From Lachnospiraceae bacterium (GTDB taxonomy: Bacteria; Bacillota; Clostridia; Lachnospirales; Lachnospiraceae), in contig JAFTFE010000134.1 of the NCBI GenBank assembly GCA_017449765.1, positions 27,656-91,655 on the forward strand: a stretch of 64,000 nt of DNA, written 5' to 3'. This document shows positions 54,515 to 64,000 of the stretch, piece by piece (positions within the stretch are counted from its first letter, which is position 1; the number at the start of each line of letters is the position of its first letter). The notes under the pieces were generated by a model. It had not been told where the DNA came from. It did no database searches and worked only from the letters and a program-made list of their open reading frames with translations. The translations under genes were made by a program, and so were the position numbers.

Positions 54515-55519
54515 TTAGTCCATAGCCTGTGCCTGTACTGCTGTTATAGCCACAACACCTACAATATCATCTGCCGAGCAGCCTCTTGATAAATCATTTA
54601 CAGGTTTAGCAATACCCTGAGTTATAGGGCCGTAAGCATCCGCTTTTGCAAGTCTTTGAACAAGCTTATATCCAATATTTCCCGCATCAAGATCAGGAAA
54701 TATCAGCACATTTGCTTTACCTGCCACCTTGCTTCCCGGAGCTTTTGAAGCTGCAACCTCCGGAACTATAGCAGCATCGGATTGCAGTTCTCCATCACAT
54801 TTCAAATCAGGACATTCAGCATTTACTATCTTCGTCGCCTCGACAACCTTATCTACATTAGGATGCTTTGCGCTTCCTTTTGTAGAATGTGAAAGCATTG
54901 CAACTATAGGTTCCTTTTCCACAAGAAGTTCAAAGGATTTAGCGGAGCTTTCAGCTATAGCAGCTAATTCCTGAGCATTTGGGAACTGATTTAGTCCTGC
55001 ATCGGAGAAAATAAATGTTCCGTCAGCGCCCATATCACAGTTAGGTACAACAACAAGGAAAAATGCCGATACAAGTTTTGTATCAGGAGCTGTTTTTAAT
55101 ATTTGTAAGGCAGCTCTTAAAACATTTGCTGATGAATTAACCGCACCTGCCACCATACCATCAGCATCTCCTGCCTTAACCATAATACATCCGAAATACA
55201 AAAGATTTGTAAGCAGCAGCTCCTTGGCTTCCTCAGGTGTTATACCTTTTTTCTTTCTTATCTCAACCAAAAGCGCCACATAATCATTAAGCTTCGGACA
55301 GTCATACGGGTCTACGAATCGGGCTTTTGCTATATCCAAATTATTATCCTTCGCTCTTTTTGTAATATCTGCCTTATCCCCAATAAGTATAATATTCGCA
55401 ATATCTTCCTCGAGTATCTTATGTGCAGCCATAAGAGTTCTCATATCTGCGGTCTCAGGAAGAACTATCGTCTTTTTATCAGCTTTTGCTCTTTGCTTTA
55501 TTTTATCAATAAATTCCAC
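54515..55519 (-). CDS. pta: Phosphate acetyltransferase
   Basis: A 334-residue single-domain Pta that swaps CoA on acetyl-CoA for phosphate. Key segments: DGMVAGAVNSSANVLRAALQI, SVFFL-type FFLVVVPN, and GKANVLIFPDLDAGNIGYKL. The start is GTG, with GGAG about 7 nt upstream. It lacks the N-terminal P-loop domains of the E. coli protein, as is normal in Firmicutes. Confidence 0.97.
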   Translation of the reverse strand: MEFIDKIKQRAKADKKTIVLPETADMRTLMAAHKILEEDIANIILIGDKADITKRAKDNNLDIAKARFVDPYDCPKLNDYVALLVEIRKKKGITPEEAKELLLTNLLYFGCIMVKAGDADGMVAGAVNSSANVLRAALQILKTAPDTKLVSAFFLVVVPNCDMGADGTFIFSDAGLNQFPNAQELAAIAESSAKSFELLVEKEPIVAMLSHSTKGSAKHPNVDKVVEATKIVNAECPDLKCDGELQSDAAIVPEVAASKAPGSKVAGKANVLIFPDLDAGNIGYKLVQRLAKADAYGPITQGIAKPVNDLSRGCSADDIVGVVAITAVQAQAMD

Positions 55520-55536
55520 TTCTCTTCTCCTTTACC

Positions 55537-57291
55537 TTATTCTTCTTGCGCTATCTCAGGTGAATCTATAACCAGACGGCCTCTGCCGTGTTCTTTACCG
55601 TAATACATAGCCATATCAGCTCTGTTAATAAGTAATGCCGGTTCATTACATATCTCAGGATATGAAGTAAGACCTATACATACATTAATATTTATATTAT
55701 ACTCCTCATATCTTACCACAGTATTTTTAATTTCCTCATGCATAGCTTCAAGGATAGATAATGCCTGCTTTTTATCTTTGTCAGGAAATACAATAAGAAA
55801 TTCCTCTCCACCATATCTTCCCACAAATCCGTCATTTTCTTCAGCATACTTAGCTCCGATTGATGCCACCATCTTAATTACTTCATCACCTGCAAGATGT
55901 CCATAGGTATCATTGACGGACTTGAATTTATCTATATCATATAACGCAACCGAAATCGGCGTTTTCTCTTTCTTAGCATTATTAACTGCCGTTTCAAAAA
56001 GCTGCATAAAATACATACGATTATTAATATGCGTAAGTCCATCTTTATGAGCCATATCCTGCATCATAAGATAAAGCCTTGAATTTTTGACAGATATATT
56101 AAACTCTGCTATACAGCCTTCATAATAAGCTATTCCTTTGTCAAAAAAATCCTCTCTGTCGGAAGCAACTATCATAAAGCCATATGCATTATCATCCTCA
56201 ATCAAAGGGAACAATGCTACGGAATTGATATTTGCGTTACCGATGAAAGCAAATTGTTCAAGTTCATTCTTAACATATATTCGTGTGTTTTTATGTTCTT
56301 TTACTGAATTAAAAATATCACCTGCATCTTCTTTTAATCTTCGCTCAATAGATGTATAATTCGTCTTGATGGTAATATTTCCGTATTTATCAATAAAATC
56401 ATCCGGTGCTGTATAGATAGCACAAAGCTTCGGCTGTCTCATCTCAATAATTGAATCTGTGAGTACGTCAATACATTTTTTTACGCTAAATGTCGAGGAC
56501 ATATATTTCATAACCTCGGCTTGAGCTTCAACCTCTTTATTAACCTGCTCAAGTTCATTATTAGTTCTTTTCATCTCTATACGCTGATAGTTGATTTCTT
56601 CATTGATAGACTCAATTTTTTCCTGATACTCAATAAGCTTTTCATTTGCATCCTGAATATCAGCCACTTCATTAGAAAGCCTGAATATCTTTTTTTCATT
56701 TTTATCATTTATCTCCACAACCATATCGACCATTGTAAACACGCCAAAGACCATAACAATATGAAGAATTATAAAACAGGCCCAAATTAAATCTTCTCTG
56801 TAATTTACACCTAATGCGCATGAACCGACAGCAAGTATTATTATAACAATTCTTCTTGTAAAAATATTATCCTTTATGAAATCCGAACCATATAATATAT
56901 ATTCGGTCTCCCATAGAAAAATCATTGCGCACAAAGGCATAATCATAATATTTATATTTGCGATAACAGCTATAATTAATTCTAATATAATAATCTCGCA
57001 CAGTCTGAATATAAGAAAAACTTTTGTTGACATAAAATAATTCATTCTGTACAGAAAAAAATCTATTACAAATAATACCGCAAGTACAACGAGAACCTCA
57101 TACGCATTGAAACTCGGATTTTTACTTTCATTAGAAATTTTACCAAGCGCAATAAAAAGCGAGCATAATATACATGATATATATATTATTCTATGAAAGA
57201 TCGGACTATATATAATTGAGCTGTTTATTTTATCATGGATACCCTGATCATCAGTGATATCTGTTTTATTATCTGAATCCAAATAACCCAT
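55537..57291 (-). CDS. Membrane diguanylate cyclase-like protein (GGDEF)
   Basis: A 584-residue protein with about six membrane segments (30-205), a coiled coil (210-265), a GAF-like region (275-410) and a GGDEF domain. The active site reads GGEEF at about 494-498, and the Asp of ISVALYDIDKFKSVNDTYGH is present, so activity is expected. The inhibitory RxxD site five residues before is absent. It may make cyclic di-GMP, and the HD-GYP protein at 28776-29963 could remove it. It follows the FtsA-like gene. Confidence 0.9.
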   Translation of the reverse strand: MGYLDSDNKTDITDDQGIHDKINSSIIYSPIFHRIIYISCILCSLFIALGKISNESKNPSFNAYEVLVVLAVLFVIDFFLYRMNYFMSTKVFLIFRLCEIIILELIIAVIANINIMIMPLCAMIFLWETEYILYGSDFIKDNIFTRRIVIIILAVGSCALGVNYREDLIWACFIILHIVMVFGVFTMVDMVVEINDKNEKKIFRLSNEVADIQDANEKLIEYQEKIESINEEINYQRIEMKRTNNELEQVNKEVEAQAEVMKYMSSTFSVKKCIDVLTDSIIEMRQPKLCAIYTAPDDFIDKYGNITIKTNYTSIERRLKEDAGDIFNSVKEHKNTRIYVKNELEQFAFIGNANINSVALFPLIEDDNAYGFMIVASDREDFFDKGIAYYEGCIAEFNISVKNSRLYLMMQDMAHKDGLTHINNRMYFMQLFETAVNNAKKEKTPISVALYDIDKFKSVNDTYGHLAGDEVIKMVASIGAKYAEENDGFVGRYGGEEFLIVFPDKDKKQALSILEAMHEEIKNTVVRYEEYNININVCIGLTSYPEICNEPALLINRADMAMYYGKEHGRGRLVIDSPEIAQEE

Positions 57292-57297
57292 ATAAAA

Positions 57298-59427
57298 TTA
57301 CTTCTCCCAATAGATTTCGATATTTGCACCTTCATGTATTAAATCAATAAAATTAGCGTTATAACCATCAACTTTAGTAGCTAAGCTGCTTCCCTTCATG
57401 GTTGACATATCAAATGCACAAGCGTCCATAGCATCTACAAAACGATATTCATTCTTACCGCTTAAAGTGTATGGGCGATTATTTATGATGATATGCATAT
57501 CAAATATATCAGCCGACACATCTTCGGCTGCGGCCACGTCATCATTTAAAATTCCGACTGTATTATCTTCAATCTTATCTTTGTCTGTATTTTTCTTTGT
57601 TTTATCATTTTTTGAGTTTTTCTTTTTCTTTGGTTCATTATCCTCAGGAAGGTCATCATATGTTACTTCGTCACTCCAAGACACAACAAAGTTTTCATAT
57701 ATTTTATCTTTCATTCCTGCCTTCTGGTTATTTACATATATTGTTCCTTCAGGTTTAACATCCATATATGTCAGGAGCTGTTCCAAAAGATAATAGGACT
57801 GCATAATAATATTATCCCCATCCTTAATCTTGTAAGATTCAAGCTCAGGATTTCCGTTTACAACTGCAAATTTCGGACACGTAATCTTTACATCATTTAC
57901 TATAAAGTCTAATTTGCCGTCATACTCAGGCAGTGAACCAAGTAATATATCAGCAGGTTCACCTGCTGTTGACTCTTCAATCTCTATCCTGTCATTTGCT
58001 TCTATAAGCGAGTTCATACCGACTACATCACCATTTTTTCTAATTACTGCCGCTTCTCCGGTATATCCACGGACTATCCTTGATTTTCCGTTAATTTTAA
58101 AGGTCATATCCTTGCCCCTCTTCGGAAAAAGATTCTCATTCGGAAGTCCATACTGAACAGCAGCATCAAAAATGGTAAGTTTATCATTATTATACAGTTT
58201 AACACGCTCCCCATTTACATTTACAAATATAAAATTATTCTTTTGATCAAAATAATTAAGACATATACCTATAGGCGTAACATACAGTGGATCTTTCTTT
58301 ATATCCTCGACGTAAAAGTTGATATTATTCATAACTTCCTGACCACGAAGTGCCACTCTCTCAGCAGGAAGCTTCAGATTGTGCGCAAGTTCATCAGTAA
58401 AGCCATCGAGTTTTCCACCTCCACCGACAACAAATACTGCACTTACCGTAACACCGCCGTTAAGCTCTATGATTTTTTTAGCAACCTTCTTGGCTATGTC
58501 CGTCTTTACGGAATTAACCGTCTTAAGTACCTCATCAGGCATAATCTTGTGAGATATACCCATAATATCTTTATAAGTTATTGCTTTCTTCTTAGAACAT
58601 GACATCTTAAGTTTTTCAGCAGTATCAAAATCAACAAGATATTTCTTAATAATTGTTTCAGTAATCTCATCTCCTGCAGACGGAATCATCCCATATCCAA
58701 TAATACTTCCGTCTCTTGTGATACATATATCCGACGTACCTGCTCCGACATCAAGCAAAGCAATATTAAGCAGTCTGAAATTCTCCGGAATTGCAACATT
58801 TATTGCCGCTATAGGCTCCAATGTAAGATTAGCTACATAAAGTCCCGCCTTCTCAACAGCGGTATAAAGACTGCTTACTACCTCTTCAGGCAGAAATGTT
58901 GCCAGAACATCCGCACCGATTTTTGACCCCTTATGTCCTTCAAGATTAAGAATCTCATAATCATTAAGGTAATATTTGATAACTGTGTATCCGACACAAT
59001 AATATTTTGTATCTTCACTGGATTCATTTAGCTGTTCAAGGACTAATTCATGTGCTTTTTCAACACCTATTAAATCTATTGAATGAATGTATTCCTGTGT
59101 AACCTCAGTATTTTCCGCAAACTCATAATCTCCATGACCGACGGCAGTCTTAAGTACTCGTCCCGCAGCTGCTATACATACATCATGAAGCTTTCTTCCG
59201 CCTAATTGTTTTTCAAGTGAGTTTTTTACATATAGAATATCATCACTAACCTTATTAATATCATGTATCTGACCATCTATCATAGACCTTGAATCATGAA
59301 ATTTGACAGCCATTGCAACAACATTGAACTTATCAGCCTCCTTATAGCCAACAGTTCCTACTATACTTCTTGTACCTATATCCAGACCAAATATAAGAGG
59401 TTCGGGATACTTTGTCATTACTGCCAT
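57298..59427 (-). CDS. FtsA/PilM-like ASKHA protein with a long C-terminal extension
   Basis: A 709-residue protein. Residues 1-370 are an FtsA-type actin-like ATPase: FGLDIGTRSIVGTVGYK, the 1C insert, IALLDVGAGTSDICI and FVVGGGGKLDG. Residues 380-709 are an extension with several beta-rich segments (VNVNGERVKLYNNDK, FKINGKSRIVRGYTG, YVNNQKAGMKDKI) and a lysine-rich linker. Standard FtsA is about 420 residues with a C-terminal membrane helix, which is missing here. The longer frame to 59472 is rejected: GGAGG is 6 nt before ATG 59427. The role may be in division, but I cannot show it. Confidence 0.85.
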   Translation of the reverse strand: MAVMTKYPEPLIFGLDIGTRSIVGTVGYKEADKFNVVAMAVKFHDSRSMIDGQIHDINKVSDDILYVKNSLEKQLGGRKLHDVCIAAAGRVLKTAVGHGDYEFAENTEVTQEYIHSIDLIGVEKAHELVLEQLNESSEDTKYYCVGYTVIKYYLNDYEILNLEGHKGSKIGADVLATFLPEEVVSSLYTAVEKAGLYVANLTLEPIAAINVAIPENFRLLNIALLDVGAGTSDICITRDGSIIGYGMIPSAGDEITETIIKKYLVDFDTAEKLKMSCSKKKAITYKDIMGISHKIMPDEVLKTVNSVKTDIAKKVAKKIIELNGGVTVSAVFVVGGGGKLDGFTDELAHNLKLPAERVALRGQEVMNNINFYVEDIKKDPLYVTPIGICLNYFDQKNNFIFVNVNGERVKLYNNDKLTIFDAAVQYGLPNENLFPKRGKDMTFKINGKSRIVRGYTGEAAVIRKNGDVVGMNSLIEANDRIEIEESTAGEPADILLGSLPEYDGKLDFIVNDVKITCPKFAVVNGNPELESYKIKDGDNIIMQSYYLLEQLLTYMDVKPEGTIYVNNQKAGMKDKIYENFVVSWSDEVTYDDLPEDNEPKKKKNSKNDKTKKNTDKDKIEDNTVGILNDDVAAAEDVSADIFDMHIIINNRPYTLSGKNEYRFVDAMDACAFDMSTMKGSSLATKVDGYNANFIDLIHEGANIEIYWEK

Positions 59428-59475
59428 GTTGTGCCTCCTGTCAATGAATAAATAAAATAAGCGAATAAGCAATGC

Positions 59476-60099
59476 TTATTCGTTTATTATACCATCTAAT
59501 AGGATTTTATTCAACCTTTCCTTTAGTTGTTTTGATGAATTTTCGTAATTATTTTGATTATTTATGGTGAAATTTGCATATTTTTTATAGTATTCATCAG
59601 TCTCCTGACTGTCAATTATAGATATACATTTCTCCCTTGTTATCCCTCGTTGTATCATAAGACGTCTTATGCGTTCCTCTCGGCCGACCCATATGTACCA
59701 TATCTCATCACATATGCTCTTATAACCATCCTGTATAAGAAGAGCAGCTTCAATTACAAAAAGTTCATATTTACCGCTATCTCTTGCCTCATTAATTTGC
59801 CTTATAATCTCCTCTTTAACCAAAGGATGCACTATACCGTTAAGCACAGTTAATCTTTCGCTATCATTAAATACAATGTTTCCAAGCTTTTCCCTGTCAA
59901 TATAATACGGCGGTTCTTCCTTGAGAATACTTCTTCCGAAGGTTGAAACAATCTCATTATATATAGATTTATCAGGCTGCATAAGTTCATGTGCCAACTT
60001 GTCCGCCTCAACAATATAAGCATTGTAATTTTCCTTCAAATCATATAATATCCTGCTTTTGCCTGAGCCGACACCACCTGTAATACCAAGTATAATCAT
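59476..60099 (-). CDS. coaE: Dephospho-CoA kinase
   Basis: A 207-residue kinase with the P-loop GITGGVGSGKS, the EADKLAHELM segment and the LIVRRL-type MIQRGITREKC lid. It makes CoA from dephospho-CoA. AAGGAG is upstream of ATG 60099; the longer frame to 60126 includes the site and is rejected. It lies downstream of polA, a common pairing. Confidence 0.96.
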   Translation of the reverse strand: MIILGITGGVGSGKSRILYDLKENYNAYIVEADKLAHELMQPDKSIYNEIVSTFGRSILKEEPPYYIDREKLGNIVFNDSERLTVLNGIVHPLVKEEIIRQINEARDSGKYELFVIEAALLIQDGYKSICDEIWYIWVGREERIRRLMIQRGITREKCISIIDSQETDEYYKKYANFTINNQNNYENSSKQLKERLNKILLDGIINE

Positions 60100-60127
60100 A
60101 TATTCTCCTTTAAACTTTACGACCACT

Positions 60128-60175
60128 TACCATACGGTTTGCTTATGAAGTTGTCATATTGTAAGCGGTATGGTA
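60128..60175. repeat. Intergenic inverted repeat between polA and coaE
   Basis: TACCATAC (60128-60135) and GTATGGTA (60168-60175) form a stem, with inner GCTTA/TAAGC pairing after a small bulge. A T run is absent, so it looks more like a processing or regulatory hairpin than a terminator. Confidence 0.5.
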
Positions 60176-60182
60176 GTTAAAT

Positions 60183-62810
60183 TTATTTAGCATCATACCA
60201 ACTTCCGCCATCATGCATATCTACAACAAGAGGAACACTTAAACTTGCTGCGTTCATCATTTTATCAAGAAGAATTTCCCTGACCTCGTCAAGCTCCTCT
60301 TTCTTCGTTTCGATTAAAAGCTCATCGTGTACCTGTAATATAAGTCTTGATTTTAAATTCTTACGCTTCAATTCCTTGTCAACATTTATCATGGCTATCT
60401 TGATTATATCGGCTGCCGTTCCCTGAATGGGTGAATTCTTGGCACAGCGCTCGCCGAAGCTTCTTGTCATGAAATTAGATGACTTAAGTTCAGGTATAGG
60501 TCTTCTCCTTTTAAACATCGTAATTGAATATCCATGTTCCTTTGCATATTCGACTGTATCATCAAGATACTCCTTGACCTTTTTATAAGTCTCAAAGTAT
60601 TTATTGATATATCCTTCGGCTTCCTTCCTTGATATATCCAAATCCTGTCCGAGGCCAAATGAGCTTATGCCATAAACTATGCCGAAATTAACTGCCTTTG
60701 CCTTTCTTCTCATAAGGCTGTCAACCTTATCAAGCGGCACGCCGAAAACCTCTGATGCCGTTACTGTATGAATATCCGTATCCTTCTTATACGCAGCAAG
60801 AAGTGCTTCATCATTAGATAGATGTGCTAAGACTCTTAATTCTATCTGTGAATAATCGGCATCCAAAAATACATATCCGTCTTCCGGTATAAATACCTTC
60901 CTTATCTCTCGTCCAAGGGGCAGTCTCGTCGGAATATTCTGCAGATTAGGCTCTGTAGAACTTATTCTTCCTGTGGCTGTGACAGTTTGATTAAATGTTC
61001 CGTGAATCCTTCCATCCGGCATAATATATACAGACATTCCTTCCACATAGGTTGAATTAAGCTTTGTCAACTGTCTGTAATCAAGTATCTTATCTATAAT
61101 CTGATGCTCATTTCTTATCTTTTCAAGCACCTCAACACTTGTCGAATAACCGGTTTTGGTTTTCTTACCGGATTTAAGTCCTAATTTTTCAAATAATATC
61201 TCGCCAAGCTGTTTAGTGGAATTTATATTGAATTCCTCACCTGCAAGTTCATATATCTCTTTGGTAAGTCTGTCTATATTTTCTTTTAATTTCTCGCCGT
61301 ATTCCTTTAAAGCTGCAGCATCTACTCTTATTCCGTTTTTCTCCATCTCATATAATGAAAATACACACGGCAGTTCAATATCTTCATAAAGCGTATACAT
61401 TTCCTCGTCTTTAAGCTTATTAATAATTATATCTCCGGCCAAATACGGAACGACGGCCTTATATGCAAAATATTTGCTTATATTGTCATCTTCAAAGGAA
61501 AACATATTTATCTCATTTTTCCCAACAAGTTCCTTTGCCGACAGCAATGATACACCTAAATATTCGCGAGCAATATCATCGTAATCATAGTGTTCTTTTA
61601 AAGGATTCAAAAGGTACGCACCTATACTGCAATCAATAATATTATAATCAGGGCAAACGTCAATTGTCTTAAGAGCCTTTTTGATATCAAGTGAATAAAC
61701 AGCCTTGTCAGCTTTAAGTTGTTCTGTAATTTTATCGTTTACTAATGTCTTGGAAATCTCTCCGCCAAATCTCACAAGATATACATTCTTATTATCAACA
61801 CAGATTGATACACCAAGTAATTCGTTATCATTTTCAATATATGATAATCCGAAACCGTTAAAATCTCCTGCAAAGATTTTATCAAACAAAGACTTTTCAT
61901 CAACCGTCTTAATCTCAAAGCTAAAATCCGACTCAGATTTTTCGTTATCTTCAAATCTGCCAAGAAGGCTCTTGAATTCAAGCTCGGAAAAAAGCTTATA
62001 TGAATTCTTATTAAAAGCATTACTATAAGTCATCTTAGAAATATCCGCATCAAGCTCACAATCAAGCTTAATAGTTGCAAGTTCCTTTGAAAGATACGCC
62101 TGTTCCTTAAACTCCACAAGATTATCTTTCATTTTGCTTTTCTTAAGCTCGTCAATGTGCTCGTAAAGCCCATCCATAGAACCATATTCTATAAGAAGCT
62201 TAGAAGCCGACTTAGGTCCTACTCCCGGAACTCCGGGTATATTGTCTGAAGAATCTCCCATAAGTCCCTTCATATCAATAAAAATAACAGGTGTTACACC
62301 ATATTCAGCTTCAACATCCTTTGCATAATAATTAAATATTTCTGTCCTTCCACCCTTGGTCTTAGGAATTTTTATTAATATCTTATCAGTTGCAAGCTGA
62401 AGTAAATCTCTGTCACCTGATAATACCGTTACCTCATATCCATTTTCTTCTCCTAATCTCGATAATGTTCCTAATATATCATCAGCCTCATATCCTGCTT
62501 TAGACAATATGGATATATTCATACTTTCAAGCACTTCCCTGATAAGCGGTACCTGTTCTTTTAACTCATCAGGCATAGCATGTCTTGTACCTTTGTATTC
62601 ACTGTACATCTTATGTCTGAAGGTAGGTTCCTTAAGATCAAAAGCTACACATATATGAGTAGCCTTTTCTTCATCAATAACTTTAAGAATTATATTTAAA
62701 AATCCAAGAACTGCATTAGTATGTCTGCCATCACCGGTCGTTAAATCCGGCAAGCCATAAAACGCCCTGTTCAGGATACTGTTTCCGTCTATCAATAAAA
62801 GTTTACTCAT
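60183..62810 (-). CDS. polA: DNA polymerase I
   Basis: An 875-residue polymerase with three parts. A 5' nuclease (1-290, LLIDGNSILNRAFYGL and GDSSDNIPGVPGVG) comes first. A degenerate 3'-5' exonuclease region follows, in which the FDTET motif is absent (GFGLSYIENDNE in its place). The polymerase (about 480-875) has DADYSQIELRVLAH, RRKAKAVNFGIVYG and QVHDELLIE. Loss of proofreading is usual in Firmicutes PolA. Its start immediately follows the stop of the anti-sigma-like gene. Confidence 0.97.
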   Translation of the reverse strand: MSKLLLIDGNSILNRAFYGLPDLTTGDGRHTNAVLGFLNIILKVIDEEKATHICVAFDLKEPTFRHKMYSEYKGTRHAMPDELKEQVPLIREVLESMNISILSKAGYEADDILGTLSRLGEENGYEVTVLSGDRDLLQLATDKILIKIPKTKGGRTEIFNYYAKDVEAEYGVTPVIFIDMKGLMGDSSDNIPGVPGVGPKSASKLLIEYGSMDGLYEHIDELKKSKMKDNLVEFKEQAYLSKELATIKLDCELDADISKMTYSNAFNKNSYKLFSELEFKSLLGRFEDNEKSESDFSFEIKTVDEKSLFDKIFAGDFNGFGLSYIENDNELLGVSICVDNKNVYLVRFGGEISKTLVNDKITEQLKADKAVYSLDIKKALKTIDVCPDYNIIDCSIGAYLLNPLKEHYDYDDIAREYLGVSLLSAKELVGKNEINMFSFEDDNISKYFAYKAVVPYLAGDIIINKLKDEEMYTLYEDIELPCVFSLYEMEKNGIRVDAAALKEYGEKLKENIDRLTKEIYELAGEEFNINSTKQLGEILFEKLGLKSGKKTKTGYSTSVEVLEKIRNEHQIIDKILDYRQLTKLNSTYVEGMSVYIMPDGRIHGTFNQTVTATGRISSTEPNLQNIPTRLPLGREIRKVFIPEDGYVFLDADYSQIELRVLAHLSNDEALLAAYKKDTDIHTVTASEVFGVPLDKVDSLMRRKAKAVNFGIVYGISSFGLGQDLDISRKEAEGYINKYFETYKKVKEYLDDTVEYAKEHGYSITMFKRRRPIPELKSSNFMTRSFGERCAKNSPIQGTAADIIKIAMINVDKELKRKNLKSRLILQVHDELLIETKKEELDEVREILLDKMMNAASLSVPLVVDMHDGGSWYDAK

Positions 62811-63380
62811 CTAAGGTGTTTCCTCCTCATTTTCCTCACTATCTTCGTCCTCTTCATACATAGGATAATAATTATGGATTTTATTATAAGTTTTTAACTG
62901 CTCATACAAATCCGGCTTTTTTACTGTGTTTTTTTCACGTGTATAAATTATTATATCCTCATCATCAAACAAAAGATATTCCTTGAAACTATCATAGAAA
63001 TAATAATCACTTTGTCTCTCCTTGATAGTTATCTGCTCAATATCATAAACCTTCTGCAATATACGTCCATAAAACAGAAATAATACAACAACAGCTATTA
63101 TAAAAAACACACCAAAGGTCGATATCTTAAATCTTTTAGCCTTTTGGACTTTTCCCTTTGCTCTCTCTAAATCCTCATCCAAAAGCTGTTTGAAGTTCTG
63201 AGGTAAATCCTCATTATTATCAAGTTTTCTCATACCAACTATAAGAGTATAGTATATTTCAAGCTCCTCCGAACAATTCTTACAGCTTTGCATATGACGG
63301 ACAAAATCCACAACTTCATCATCAGGAAGCTTACCATCAATAAAAGCCATAATATTTGATTGTGCTTCAAGACAAGTCAT
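62811..63380 (-). CDS. Zinc-finger anti-sigma-like membrane protein
   Basis: A 189-residue protein. The N-terminus has a zf-HC2 motif (RHMQSCKNC, with H29, C33, C36), typical of anti-sigma factors. One transmembrane segment (about 90-110, ISTFGVFFIIAVVVLFLF) and an acidic outer tail follow. No sigma factor is nearby, so either the partner is encoded elsewhere or the domain has another role. Its stop and the polA ATG are adjacent, implying coupling. Confidence 0.8.
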   Translation of the reverse strand: MTCLEAQSNIMAFIDGKLPDDEVVDFVRHMQSCKNCSEELEIYYTLIVGMRKLDNNEDLPQNFKQLLDEDLERAKGKVQKAKRFKISTFGVFFIIAVVVLFLFYGRILQKVYDIEQITIKERQSDYYFYDSFKEYLLFDDEDIIIYTREKNTVKKPDLYEQLKTYNKIHNYYPMYEEDEDSEENEEETP

Positions 63381-63414
63381 AGCTTATCCGCCTTTCCTAA
63401 TTTTTCCTATATGG

Positions 63415-63450
63415 AAAAAAGAACCCGGACAAAATTTTATCCAGGTTCTT
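63415..63450 (-). terminator. Terminator after ilvC
   Basis: AAGAACC and GGTTCTT with inner TGGAT/GTCCG pairing form a stem; TTTTTT follows on the minus strand. It separates ilvC from the anti-sigma-like gene. Confidence 0.88.
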
Positions 63451-63465
63451 AAATAATACTAAAAA

Positions 63466-64000
<535 letters not shown>

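Noticed and set aside
60183-62810. Proofreading-deficient PolA as a novelty
   Set aside because: Loss of the 3'-5' exonuclease motif in PolA is common in Firmicutes.

Overview
The window is a low-GC chromosomal segment of a spore-forming-lineage Clostridia, most likely a member of the Lachnospiraceae. The reasons are the base composition, the YqfC/YqfD sporulation pair, the short HisG that needs HisZ, bL27 with a Prp-cleavable N-terminus, the pairing of B12-binding radical SAM and DUF2344 proteins next to an RNase G-like gene, and the pta-ackA pair. I cannot name a genus with confidence. Almost every gene is on the minus strand; lexA (21260-21874) is the only well supported plus-strand gene. 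No tRNA, rRNA, CRISPR array, transposase or prophage gene was seen.

Layout in coordinate order (transcription mostly runs right to left). 1-6480: end of a MoxR ATPase, then proA, a folate cyclo-ligase, a DUF896 protein, proB and two flavoproteins. 6522-11191: small membrane protein, DUF3048 lipoprotein, ybeY, phoH, yqfD, yqfC. 11307-15845: rpsU, a CapA-like protein, alaS and a 47-residue membrane protein. 15861-21068: a histidine operon hisZ-hisG-hisD-hisB-hisF'IE. Then divergent lexA with LexA boxes. 21962-25357: an operon of a tiny membrane protein, an NCS1-type permease and a LicC-LicA-like fusion. 25491-28251: a BlaI/BlaR1-type regulatory pair with two unknown membrane proteins. 28428-33372 and 33439-34372: HD-GYP protein, rsfS, yqeK, nadD, yhbY, obg, rpmA, prp, rplU. 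34487-35211: a type III (ToxN/AbiQ-like) toxin-antitoxin locus whose toxin frame is broken. 35485-37104: LCP-family protein with Q/N-rich repeats. 37266-45971: RNase G-like, two radical SAM-linked proteins, UPF0210 and ACT proteins, a WalJ-like hydrolase, a RACo-like ASKHA protein and threonine ammonia-lyase. 46087-55519: ftsY, smc, rnc, plsX, rpmF, ackA, pta. 55537-64000: GGDEF protein, FtsA-like protein, coaE, polA, a zinc-finger anti-sigma-like protein and the C-terminal part of ilvC.

The most interesting signals are in the gaps between housekeeping genes. First, a complete type III toxin-antitoxin architecture: consensus promoter, two 38-nt repeats, terminator, toxin gene. The toxin is split by a +1 shift, and its ribosome site can pair with the terminator arm. 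Second, two copies of an intergenic element at 1759-1896 and 47364-47505 share a core of about 90 bp, but are closed by 25-27 bp inverted arms whose sequence differs between copies while pairing within each copy. Third, there are several unusual fusions or pairings: a HisF-like domain lacking a catalytic Asp fused to HisI-HisE, and an NCS1 permease with choline-kinase/cytidylyltransferase functions.

Functionally the window is mostly core metabolism (proline, histidine, branched-chain amino acids, acetate), ribosome assembly and RNA processing, cell division/segregation, and c-di-GMP and SOS control. Start codons were moved from the longest possible frame where a Shine-Dalgarno site and family length supported it; each such case is stated.
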